Positions 56,241-64,000 of a stretch of DNA of 64,000 bases are shown piece after piece. Within the stretch, counting starts at the first letter, position 1. The number at the start of each line of letters is the position of its first letter. Made by a program: the position numbers and the translations under genes. A model generated the notes under the pieces. The model was not told the DNA's origin, did not search any database, and was given only the letters and a program-made list of their open reading frames with translations. This DNA is from Spirosoma validum. Lineage in GTDB: Bacteria > Bacteroidota > Bacteroidia > Cytophagales > Spirosomataceae. The stretch covers positions 372,001 to 436,000 of the forward strand of contig NZ_JACXAA010000002.1 in assembly GCF_014699035.1 (NCBI RefSeq), written 5' to 3'.

Positions 56241-57923
56241 ATGAACAAAAACCATATGAAACGAATAATTAGTAGCCTGCTGCTTACAATACTTCTGACG
56301 AACGTAGCAGGAGCCCAGCAAAAACCACGAGCTTCGGCCAAAACCACCACCAATAAGCCCAACATCGTCCTGATTATGGTGGATGATATGGGTTATTCTG
56401 ACCTGGGTGCTTATGGCTCCGAAATCAGTACGCCCAACCTCGACCGACTGGCAAAAGAGGGAATTCGGCTCCGTGAGTTTTACAACAACTCGATCTGCGC
56501 ACCCACGCGGGCGTCGCTGTTAACGGGGCAATATCCACATAAAGCGGGTGTCGGTTATTTCGACGTTAATCTTGGCTTACCACCGTATCAGGGATACCTG
56601 AACCGGGAATCACTGACACTGGGCGAGGTCTTCCGGGCGGGTGGCTACAGTACGTTGCTGTCAGGGAAATGGCATGTGGGCAAAGACAGCCTGTCGTGGC
56701 CGAATCAGCGGGGTTTCGACAAGTTTTACGGGATTCTGGGTGGCGCATCGGATTACTTCGACACCAAGCCGCTTCCGTTTGGTGCCAATCCGTATCCGGT
56801 CGCGCTCATTAAGAACAATGTCCGCCAACACCCGAAAGACAACTCGTATTACTTCACCGACGAAATCGGAACCAACGCGATCCAATTTCTGGAAGAGCAA
56901 CGTAACGACAAGAAACCATTCTTTCTTTACACAGCGTTCACCGCGCCACACTGGCCGCTTCAGGCGCTGCCCGAAGACATTGCCAAATATTGGGGTAAGT
57001 ACGATCAGGGCTGGGATTCGCTACGGGTTCAGCGACTTAAACGTCAGAAAGAACTAGGTATTCTGACCGAGAGTCAACGGATTGCGCAACATGATCCTGA
57101 AGTGCCCTTCTGGGATAAACTCACCTACGACGAAAAGCAGTTCTGGAAAGCTAAAATGGAAGTCTACGCTGCTATGGTGGATCGGATGGACCAAAATGTC
57201 GGCCGGATTTTGGCAAAACTGAAAGAACTGAATCAGTTGGATAACACCCTGATTGTCTTTCTGTCCGACAACGGCGCACAGGGCGGTTTCAATGGTAATC
57301 AGCTTCGTCGGGGTCTTGTTCGCAATACCGGCCCGGTGGGAACGGCGGGTTCATTTGATTATCAGGAACAAAACTGGGCGTACCTCTCGAATACACCCCT
57401 GCGGCAGTACAAAAACAACTTCCACGAAGGGGGTTTTGGTACGTCGTTCATTGCGTGGTATCCTAAACAGATTAAGCCGGGCAGTATCGCCAAAGGAACC
57501 GGCCACATCATCGATTTGGCGCCGACGTTTTACGAGTTGGCCGGTATTACGTATCCAGCCACGTTGAATGGAATCAAAACCAATCCGCTCACGGGGAAAA
57601 GCCTGTTACCCGTCTTGTTCGGGCAAGCGGGCGAAGTGAACCGGGGCGAGCCTATTTTCTGGGAACGGGCCGGAAATCGGGCGGTGCGGAAAGGAAAATG
57701 GAAAATCGTTTCGACGTATCCGAGCTACAAATGGGAACTCTACGACCTTGAGGGCGACCGGGGCGAAACCCAGAATCTGGCCGAATCCCGCCCCGACATT
57801 GTCAATGAATTGTCGGCTGACTACGTCCGCTGGGCCGAGAAAAACGGCGTTGTTGATTACGACAGAATCAAACCGCAGAACGACGCCATTCCCGGTCAAA
57901 CGGCTGTGCGGAACGCGAATTAA
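56241..57923 (+). CDS. Sulfatase 2 (arylsulfatase type)
   Basis: 560 aa; signal peptide after MKRIISSLLLTILLTNVAGA (an internal Met6 is an alternative start). Metal-binding NIVLIMVDDMGYSDLG, active site CAPTRASLLTGQ with Cys86, LSGKWHVGKDS, and DNGAQGGF near residue 350. Complete and of normal length. Similar to sulfatase 1 in overall pattern but without the C-terminal sandwich. Confidence 0.93.
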   Translation: MNKNHMKRIISSLLLTILLTNVAGAQQKPRASAKTTTNKPNIVLIMVDDMGYSDLGAYGSEISTPNLDRLAKEGIRLREFYNNSICAPTRASLLTGQYPHKAGVGYFDVNLGLPPYQGYLNRESLTLGEVFRAGGYSTLLSGKWHVGKDSLSWPNQRGFDKFYGILGGASDYFDTKPLPFGANPYPVALIKNNVRQHPKDNSYYFTDEIGTNAIQFLEEQRNDKKPFFLYTAFTAPHWPLQALPEDIAKYWGKYDQGWDSLRVQRLKRQKELGILTESQRIAQHDPEVPFWDKLTYDEKQFWKAKMEVYAAMVDRMDQNVGRILAKLKELNQLDNTLIVFLSDNGAQGGFNGNQLRRGLVRNTGPVGTAGSFDYQEQNWAYLSNTPLRQYKNNFHEGGFGTSFIAWYPKQIKPGSIAKGTGHIIDLAPTFYELAGITYPATLNGIKTNPLTGKSLLPVLFGQAGEVNRGEPIFWERAGNRAVRKGKWKIVSTYPSYKWELYDLEGDRGETQNLAESRPDIVNELSADYVRWAEKNGVVDYDRIKPQNDAIPGQTAVRNAN

Positions 57924-57965
57924 ACGGTTTGGACGCATTGACAGCCAAGACGTACGGTTCGGCTC

Positions 57966-58121
57966 TGATCCCTACGGGATCACATGTTTATAGCTGAGGG
58001 TATTTGTAGGCTTATACCGCATGCCGGAGGTATGCCACCATTGCTCTTATTGCATACCTCCGGCATACTGGACGAAGAAGGTGCTCGATTTTTCTATAAA
58101 CATGCGATCCCTTCGGGATCA
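57966..58121. repeat. REPIN-like palindrome F (outer)
   Basis: Arms 57966-57993 and 58094-58121, mini-palindrome GATCCC-GGGATC then ATGTTTATAG. The 100-nt centre contains a second palindrome. Confidence 0.8.
58021..58066. repeat. Inner palindrome nested in REPIN F
   Basis: Perfect 15-bp arms ATGCCGGAGGTATGC and complement (58021-58035, 58052-58066), 16-nt loop. Confidence 0.8.
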
Positions 58122-58213
58122 AGCTGCCTCAAAACCAAGATAAAACTAGACTGTAACATCTCTGGAGTGTACTTCACGAAGCAAATAATTTCATTTTTAA
58201 CTCATATAAACCC

Positions 58214-58921
58214 ATGAAAACCAAACTAGTAGCCGCCATTTTGGGCCTTGTTCTGTTTGTATCGATCCGATTAAACGCGCAGAACACAGCGCCAACATTT
58301 GATACGTTTGAAGCTAAATTAAAGCAGGCGGGTAGCCGGGCACAGATTCTGGATGCCCGCTCGGAAGAAGAGTACACGCAGAACCATCTGAAAGGAGCGA
58401 TCAGTTTTAACGTAGCGAACGACGCGGATTTTCAGAAACAGATTAAAACGTTGAAGAAGGAAAATCCGGTGTTCGTCTATTCCATCGGCAACGGACGTAG
58501 CGGCATATTGGCGAAACAATTGCAGCAAAACGGTTTCGCTGACGTAACGGAATTACCCGGCGGTTTAAGCAAGTGGATTGGCTCCGGTCGTCCGGTGGAG
58601 TCGACGGTTGGAGCGGGGTTATCGCTGGCCGATTATCAGGCCCAGTTGCAATCCGAAAAATTAGTGCTGGTCGATTTTGGCTCCCGGTACTGTGGCTCCT
58701 GCAAAAAGCTGGCGCCAACCGTTAATGCGATTAAAACCGAGCGAGCGTCCGTTGTGAACGTGATTAACATCGAAGCGTACGAAAACAAAGACCTGGTCAA
58801 ACAATTAGGAATCACCTCACTGCCGACTTTAGTGTTGTACAAGAACAAACAGATTGTCTGGCAGAAATCGGGCGTAACGCCGAGAGCAGAGATTGAGGCT
58901 TCGATTGCGGAGTCTTTGTAG
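58214..58921 (+). CDS. Secreted rhodanese-like/thioredoxin fusion protein
   Basis: 235 aa, signal peptide (VAAILGLVLFVSIRLNAQ). Residues about 30-125 are a rhodanese domain (ILDARSEEEYTQNHLKGAI, LPGGLSKWIGSGRPV), but the active-site Cys is Ser in VYSIGNGRS, so sulfur transfer is unlikely. Residues about 135-235 are a thioredoxin domain with CGSC in GSRYCGSCKKLAP and the cis-Pro in TSLPTLVLY. Probably a periplasmic disulfide enzyme; might keep FGE or sulfatase cysteines reduced (inference from position). Confidence 0.88.
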   Translation: MKTKLVAAILGLVLFVSIRLNAQNTAPTFDTFEAKLKQAGSRAQILDARSEEEYTQNHLKGAISFNVANDADFQKQIKTLKKENPVFVYSIGNGRSGILAKQLQQNGFADVTELPGGLSKWIGSGRPVESTVGAGLSLADYQAQLQSEKLVLVDFGSRYCGSCKKLAPTVNAIKTERASVVNVINIEAYENKDLVKQLGITSLPTLVLYKNKQIVWQKSGVTPRAEIEASIAESL

Positions 58922-58930
58922 TGGCTCAAA

Positions 58931-58989
58931 GGTACCACGGACTTTAGTCCGTAAACGTCACAACAGCACGGACTGAAGTCCATGGTACC
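58931..58989. repeat. REPIN-like palindrome G
   Basis: Arms 58931-58952 and 58968-58989: GGTACCACGGACTTTAGTCC and near-complement, two G-U-type mismatches. Confidence 0.85.
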
Positions 58990-59015
58990 TTCATGAATGC
59001 ACTATACTAAAAATC

Positions 59016-60434
59016 ATGATTTATTATAGAAATCATAAAAATCAGTGTTCTATAAGTCATTATGTTGGCCTGATTTTGCTGGTTCTTAGCAGCTTAACCA
59101 GTACGTTTGCTCAGAAAAGTTCGGTAGCCAAACCCAATGTGATCATCATCATGGCCGATGATCTGGACAGTCGGCAACTGAGTTGTTACAGTGGCAAAAA
59201 CCTCAAAACAACCCATATCGACGCGCTGGCGGCTAATGGGATGAAATTTAATCAGATCTATACCTCCGAAGCAATGTGCGTTCCGACGCGGGCGTCGCTG
59301 TTTACGGGCTTATATCCGGTACGTCATGGGTCGTTTCAGAATCATAAACCGGTTTACGATAACCTGAAAAGTGTCGGTCATTACCTGGGCGATCTGGGGT
59401 ACCGCGTCGGGCTGACGGGTAAAGATCACAGCACAAAACCCAAAACGGTCTTCCCGTTCGAGATTATCAAAGGCTTCGAACCAAATTGTGTGGCCCCAAC
59501 AGACGATTACGAGCTAAATGACGTAAAGGAATACATTACTCGGGATGACAAACCGTACTGTCTGTTTGTCATGAGCATCAATCCGCACACACCCTGGACG
59601 GTAGGTGATAGCACCGAATTTGACCCGAAGAAACTGATTCTTCCCGCCGATTGGGTCGATACGCCCGTGACACGAAAGCAATACGTAAAATACCTGGCGG
59701 AAATTCGGCGGCTGGACAATCAGGTTGGCGACATTACCCGATTATTAGAAGAAACCGGACAAGACAAAAATACCATCGTCGTGTTTTTGGGCGAGCAGGG
59801 CGCACAGTTTCCGGGCGCGAAATGGAACCTCTGGGACGCCGGACAAAAAAGCTCGATGCTGGTCAAATGGCCCGGAATGGTTAAACCCGGCACGCAAACG
59901 GAAGCGCTCGTTCAGTACGAAGATATTACACCGACACTGATTGATCTGGCGGGTGGAAAAGAAATCGACGGACTGGACGGCAAAAGTTTCCTGCCCGTTT
60001 TAACTGGAAAAAGTCAGCGCGCGCGGCAGTATGCGTATGGTATTCACAACAACATCCCGGAAGGCAATCCGTACCCAATACGTAGCATCCGCGATACCCG
60101 TTACAAACTAATCCTGAACCTGACGCCCGACGCGGAGTACTACAATCGGTTCATGATGAATGCTAAAAAACAAGACCCTGAATCGGTGTGGTCTTCCTGG
60201 ACCAGCAAGGCCGCCAGCGATTCGAAAGCGAAGCGACTTACTGAGCGGTTTGTGAAACGGCCAGCTGTTGAATTCTACGACACGCAGGCTGATCCGTGGG
60301 AAATGAATAATCTGGCCGATAACCCAACGTATCAGGAACGTATCAATCAATACAAACAGAAACTTCAGGCGTGGATGAAGCAGCAGGGCGACGAAGGCGC
60401 AGCGATCGACACTATTTACGCCAAAAAGCCATGA
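59016..60434 (+). CDS. Sulfatase 3 (heparan N-sulfatase-like type)
   Basis: 472 aa; signal peptide (VGLILLVLSSLTSTFAQ). Metal Asp pair in VIIIMADDLDSRQLSC, active site CVPTRASLFTG with Cys88, LTGKDHSTKP in place of the usual GKWH, and EQGAQFPGAKW where other sulfatases have DNG. The last two patterns resemble N-sulfoglucosamine sulfohydrolase-like sulfatases, which suggests N- or O-sulfated glycan as substrate. Confidence 0.88.
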   Translation: MIYYRNHKNQCSISHYVGLILLVLSSLTSTFAQKSSVAKPNVIIIMADDLDSRQLSCYSGKNLKTTHIDALAANGMKFNQIYTSEAMCVPTRASLFTGLYPVRHGSFQNHKPVYDNLKSVGHYLGDLGYRVGLTGKDHSTKPKTVFPFEIIKGFEPNCVAPTDDYELNDVKEYITRDDKPYCLFVMSINPHTPWTVGDSTEFDPKKLILPADWVDTPVTRKQYVKYLAEIRRLDNQVGDITRLLEETGQDKNTIVVFLGEQGAQFPGAKWNLWDAGQKSSMLVKWPGMVKPGTQTEALVQYEDITPTLIDLAGGKEIDGLDGKSFLPVLTGKSQRARQYAYGIHNNIPEGNPYPIRSIRDTRYKLILNLTPDAEYYNRFMMNAKKQDPESVWSSWTSKAASDSKAKRLTERFVKRPAVEFYDTQADPWEMNNLADNPTYQERINQYKQKLQAWMKQQGDEGAAIDTIYAKKP

Positions 60435-60456
60435 CGTTTGTATAAGAAAAAATTAT

Positions 60457-60535
60457 TAACCACAAAGGCACAGAGAACACAAAGTCTATGAGTCTATTAA
60501 TTTCACCTTTGTGTTCTCTGTGACTTTGTGGTTAA
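60457..60535. repeat. MITE/REPIN-like palindrome H (CACAAAGGCACAGAG type)
   Basis: Arms 60457-60484 and 60507-60535, about 28 bp with one mismatch, beginning TTAACCACAAAGG. Unlike the GGTACC family. It ends 15 nt before the start codon of sulfatase 4, so it forms part of that gene's leader. Confidence 0.85.
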
Positions 60536-60549
60536 TAAATCAACTGATT

Positions 60550-61902
60550 ATGAGAAGTTGGGCAACACTATTGATTCCTACTATTGTTTTGCTGATCGCC
60601 TATTCCTTTGCGGGAATAGCTCAGACGAGTGCGACAAGAAAACGGCCCAACATCATCATTATTCTGGCTGATGATTTGGGCTGGAGCGAATTGGGTTGCT
60701 ATGGTAACCGTAACGGCAGACCGAGCTTCAATGAAACGCCGAATCTGGATCGACTAGCGGCAGGAGGAATGCGTTTCACCCAGGCCTACGCTACCGCACC
60801 CGTTTGTACCCCCACCCGTATTGCGCTGATGACCGGGCAGCATCCAGCGCGGGTCGGCATCACGGATTATCTGGATGCAAAAGATGAGAAGTTCTTATCA
60901 CCTGATTACGTAACGCTTAACGAGCAATTGAAGAAAGCCGGTTATCATTCCGGATTGATCGGAAAATGGCACCTGACGGGCGATTACACCAAAAAGAAGG
61001 GTGAACCCGCTAAACATGGGTGGGACGAAGTGATCTGTTCCGAAACCGGCTACATCGCTAATGGAGATTACGTTCATCCGTACTTTTTTATGCCGGATGT
61101 CCAGGCCAGAACCGAAGGCGAGTACTTGACGGATCGGCTGAATCAGGAAGCCGTTGACTACATTAAACGCAACCACCAAAAACCATTTTTTTTGTATTTA
61201 TCCCACTATGCCGTACATACCAAATTAGCGGGAAAACCAGACGACGTAGCGAAATATAAACAGAAAACCGGAGCGGGTACGAAACAGAATAATCCAGAGT
61301 TAGCCGCTATGCTGGAACGTATCGACGATGGCGTTGGGCAGATTGTTGCTACGTTGAAGGAACTGGGACTGAGCGAAAATACACTGATTTTGTTTACGTC
61401 CGATAATGGCGGAGAAAGCAACGTAACGTCGAATGCTCCACTACGTGGTGGAAAATCGGAGTTATACGAGGGCGGCATTCGCGAGCCTTTTCTAGCTTGT
61501 TGGCCGGGTGTAATTAAACCAGGTTCGGTTACCAATCAGGTTGTTAATACGCTGGACATCTACCCGACCTTATTGGAACTAGCTTCTGTAAAACCAGATG
61601 CCGGTCAGGTGCTTGATGGCATCAGTATTGCGTCAGTTCTGAAAGGAAAACTGAAGCTTATTCCAAGAACGCTCTATTGGCATTATCCACTGCCCAAGCC
61701 TCATTTTCTGGGCGGACGCTCGGCAGCAGCGATACGTAGTGGCGATTATAAACTGATTGAATACTTCGATAAGGATCAGGTTCAGCTTTTTAATCTGGCC
61801 GACGATCTGGGTGAACAAAACGATTTATCGGAGAAATTACCAGCTAAACGTACTGAACTGCTAAATCAATTACGAGCTTGGCGCAAGAAGACAGTTAAGT
61901 AA
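60550..61902 (+). CDS. Sulfatase 4
   Basis: 450 aa from the ATG behind the palindrome; an upstream TTG would lie inside the palindrome. Signal peptide (LLIPTIVLLIAYSFAGIAQ). Metal site NIIIILADDLGWSELG, active site CTPTRIALMTGQ with Cys86, LIGKWHLTG, and TSDNGGESN near residue 285. Typical length for a polysaccharide sulfatase of family S1. Confidence 0.93.
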   Translation: MRSWATLLIPTIVLLIAYSFAGIAQTSATRKRPNIIIILADDLGWSELGCYGNRNGRPSFNETPNLDRLAAGGMRFTQAYATAPVCTPTRIALMTGQHPARVGITDYLDAKDEKFLSPDYVTLNEQLKKAGYHSGLIGKWHLTGDYTKKKGEPAKHGWDEVICSETGYIANGDYVHPYFFMPDVQARTEGEYLTDRLNQEAVDYIKRNHQKPFFLYLSHYAVHTKLAGKPDDVAKYKQKTGAGTKQNNPELAAMLERIDDGVGQIVATLKELGLSENTLILFTSDNGGESNVTSNAPLRGGKSELYEGGIREPFLACWPGVIKPGSVTNQVVNTLDIYPTLLELASVKPDAGQVLDGISIASVLKGKLKLIPRTLYWHYPLPKPHFLGGRSAAAIRSGDYKLIEYFDKDQVQLFNLADDLGEQNDLSEKLPAKRTELLNQLRAWRKKTVK

Positions 61903-61996
61903 GTACCACGGACTTTAGTCCGTACAACCGAAATTTAACTGGCCCGGCCTCAACACATAATTACATTAACCAACACGGACTAAAGTCCATGATACC
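61902..61996. repeat. REPIN-like palindrome I
   Basis: Arms 61902-61923 and 61975-61996 with the core ACGGACTTTAGTCCGT, 51-nt spacer, few mismatches near the outer ends. Confidence 0.85.
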
Positions 61997-61999
61997 AAA

Positions 62000-63520
62000 A
62001 TGAATCATAACCGCATCGTCATTGGCACATTTTTATTGGCTATCTGGAGTCTGGTAACCCAAGCCCAGACCAAACCGAATATCGTTCTGATTTATGCCGA
62101 TGATCTGGGGTTTGGCGACGTGAGCTGTTACGGAGCAACGAAAATAAAAACGCCCAATATTGACCGCGTAGCCGCTGAAGGCTTGCGATTCACCAATGCT
62201 CATGCGTCGTCGGCGATTTGTACGCCCTCGCGTTACTCACTCCTGACGGGGCAGTATGCGTGGCGAAAGAAAGGCACGGGCATTGCCCCCGGCGATGCGG
62301 CACTCATCATTCCAACCGATAAACAGACACTGCCCGGCATATTGCAGAAAGCGGGATATAAAACCAGTGCAATTGGAAAATGGCACTTAGGCCTAGGTCC
62401 ACAGAGCGGTCCCGACTGGAATGGCGAGATAAAACCCGGTCCCCTGGAGCTTGGCTTTACCTACTCGTTTATTCTGCCCGCTACCGGCGACCGCGTTCCC
62501 TGTGTTTACGTCGAAAATCACCGTATTGTCGGCCTCGATTCGAAGGACCCAATTCAGGTAAGTTATACCGCGCCCGTTGGTAACGAACCGACTGGAAAAG
62601 AACATCCCGAATTGCTCAAGATGAACTATTCGCATGGCCACGACCAGACTATCGTGAACGGCGTTAGTCGAATCGGGTACATGAGCGGAGGGAAAACTGC
62701 ACGCTGGGTTGATGAAGACATGGCCGACGTACTGACCGGAAAAACCATTCAGTTTATTGAAGCGAATCAGAAAAGCCCTTTCTTCGTTTATTTCGCTACG
62801 CACGACATTCACGTGCCGCGTCTGCCGAACTCCCGCTTTGCAGGCAAAAGTGGTATGGGTCCACGGGGCGATGCCATCCTGCAATTAGACTGGTGCGTTG
62901 GCGAAGTAACCAAAGCCCTCGACCGGTTGGGTCTGAAAAACAATACGTTGCTGATTATCAGTAGCGACAATGGTCCAGTTGTCGACGATGGGTATGTCGA
63001 TCAGGCCGTCGAAAAATTGAATGGCCATAAGCCCGCAGGACCGTTACGTGGCGGCAAGTACAGCGCGTTCGATGCTGGAACGCGCGTGCCCTTTCTGGTG
63101 CGCTGGCCGGGTCATGTGAAAGCCGGTACGTCGGATGCGTTAGTTAGTCAGGTCGATTTGCTGGCCTCATTCGCGGCTATGACCGGCCAATCGCTGGATA
63201 GCGCTGACGCACCGGATAGCTTTGTGTCCACCGATGCGCTGCTCGGTAAAACCCAGCAAGGTCGTAACTATGTCATTGAGCAGGCGATTGGAGGAACGCT
63301 TTCGATTATCAAAGGAAACTGGAAATATATTGAGCCGAGCGATGGGCCAAAACTCAATAAAGAAACGAATACCGAGTTAGGAAATGATCCGCAGCCGCAA
63401 CTCTATGACTTAAAAGCGGACCAGGGCGAAAAAAAGAACGTAGCGGAGCAGAATCCACAGATCGTTAGTGAACTAGCTATCTTGCTGAAATCGGTTCGGG
63501 AAAAACAGCAGAGTCGATAA
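62000..63520 (+). CDS. Sulfatase 5
   Basis: 506 aa, signal peptide (GTFLLAIWSLVTQAQ). Metal site NIVLIYADDLGFGDVSC, active site CTPSRYSLLTGQ with Cys74 (C-x-P-S-R form), SAIGKWHLGLG, and SSDNGPVVDDG near residue 325. Closest in pattern to arylsulfatase A-like enzymes. The start codon follows palindrome I by 3 nt, so ribosome access may depend on the hairpin. Last gene of the locus. Confidence 0.93.
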   Translation: MNHNRIVIGTFLLAIWSLVTQAQTKPNIVLIYADDLGFGDVSCYGATKIKTPNIDRVAAEGLRFTNAHASSAICTPSRYSLLTGQYAWRKKGTGIAPGDAALIIPTDKQTLPGILQKAGYKTSAIGKWHLGLGPQSGPDWNGEIKPGPLELGFTYSFILPATGDRVPCVYVENHRIVGLDSKDPIQVSYTAPVGNEPTGKEHPELLKMNYSHGHDQTIVNGVSRIGYMSGGKTARWVDEDMADVLTGKTIQFIEANQKSPFFVYFATHDIHVPRLPNSRFAGKSGMGPRGDAILQLDWCVGEVTKALDRLGLKNNTLLIISSDNGPVVDDGYVDQAVEKLNGHKPAGPLRGGKYSAFDAGTRVPFLVRWPGHVKAGTSDALVSQVDLLASFAAMTGQSLDSADAPDSFVSTDALLGKTQQGRNYVIEQAIGGTLSIIKGNWKYIEPSDGPKLNKETNTELGNDPQPQLYDLKADQGEKKNVAEQNPQIVSELAILLKSVREKQQSR

Positions 63521-63910
63521 AGAATCTACACGAGTTGATTAAATGTTTGCCTCGATCACCTATCCTGAAAGAGTACTCCTAGTCAACTAGTCTGTTGATG
63601 AAATCCCCATTCTACAGGTATTAACCCTGAGCTTTTACTTTTCCTAGCCAGCGCTTGATAAGATCTGGATAGGAGCCATATTATAAATAATTAAAACCAT
63701 ATGGCGGCAATTAGAGTTGGATGGTAATTAATTGTTTTATTCATGAATCAAAAGGTAACTAAAAATTGGTCACCAATACCAGGAACGTGCCTTTATGGTG
63801 GCTCTGGAAGTTATCAACGGGTTCGAATAGTAGCCAGTTCATAGGATTCGAACAGTTTTCCTGATCAACTAGCAGTACCAGATTATCTAATCTTCCAACT
63901 CTAAGCCCTT
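63521..63910. other. Intergenic region after the sulfatase locus
   Basis: AT-rich, no coding frame, no strong hairpin seen. Confidence 0.4.
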
Positions 63911-64000
63911 ATGAAAAATTTATCCTTTGCGCATGTAGGAGCAATACGTCCTGTCCAATCAGTTTCTACGTTCTACCTTTCTCTATACATAACCGCGTTG
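63911..64000 (+). CDS. Possible 5' end of a gene leaving the window
   Basis: An ATG followed by 29 open codons (MKNLSFAHVGAIRPVQS) reaches the window edge. The segment after it is apolar enough for a signal peptide. Weak evidence. Confidence 0.3.
   Translation, partial: MKNLSFAHVGAIRPVQSVSTFYLSLYITAL

Noticed and set aside
57984..58217. 77-codon frame across palindrome F
   Set aside because: It is made mostly of palindrome sequence and has no protein-like pattern.

Overview
The window reads as chromosomal DNA of a Bacteroidota bacterium, most probably a Cytophagales member of the Spirosoma type (inference). The signs are a SusC/SusD pair, a one-protein hybrid two-component regulator, Cys-type sulfatases with their own formylglycine-generating enzyme, many SPII lipoproteins, weak or absent Shine-Dalgarno sites, and promoter boxes of the form TAnnTTTG.

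Layout. 1-1250: tail of an incoming gene, a terminator and a decayed IS110-type transposase. 1249-2853: GH10 xylanase lipoprotein with a carbohydrate-binding module inserted in its catalytic domain. 3111-9520: a minus-strand Imm-5-like immunity protein, then a four-gene operon that looks like a multicomponent alpha-helical pore-forming toxin with a beta-trefoil partner. 9521-11464: gene-poor stretch with a long palindrome, a broken copy of a C-terminal module and a three-repeat CRISPR-like remnant. 11465-27243: a hybrid sensor/AraC regulator followed by a cytochrome c, an M23 lipoprotein, a Tat lipoprotein, a beta-propeller protein and three serine beta-lactamase-like lipoproteins. Four copies of one operator-promoter block (two 18-bp direct repeats at 21-bp pitch, then TACTTTTG) and broken copies of the regulator, cytochrome and beta-lactamase genes show repeated segmental duplication and decay. 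27516-32296: TldE/TldD and a secreted alpha/beta hydrolase, all on the minus strand. 32689-39671: small secreted proteins and two large surface-type proteins. 40253-45077: minus-strand genes for a VOC protein, a DAPG-hydrolase-like protein and an FAD monooxygenase, then plus-strand methionine aminopeptidase and a nitrilase-type amidohydrolase. 45610-63520: FGE, SusC, SusD, two tiny membrane proteins, a fatty acid hydroxylase-family enzyme, five sulfatases, an NTF2-like protein and a rhodanese-thioredoxin protein.

Most notable: (1) the toxin operon, in which genes 1 and 3 are paralogues and gene 3 lacks the membrane tongue; (2) the repeated operator block, a plausible local regulon of the hybrid regulator; (3) a conserved ~135-residue C-terminal module ending in DADK-x-EYFQQ on three unrelated extracellular proteins plus one fragment; (4) REPIN-like palindromes in many intergenic gaps whose stems change in a compensatory way, one of which supplies the C terminus and stop codon of an enzyme; (5) a sulfatase locus with a dedicated FGE but no visible glycoside hydrolase or lyase.

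All homology statements come from reading motifs by eye; no searches were run.
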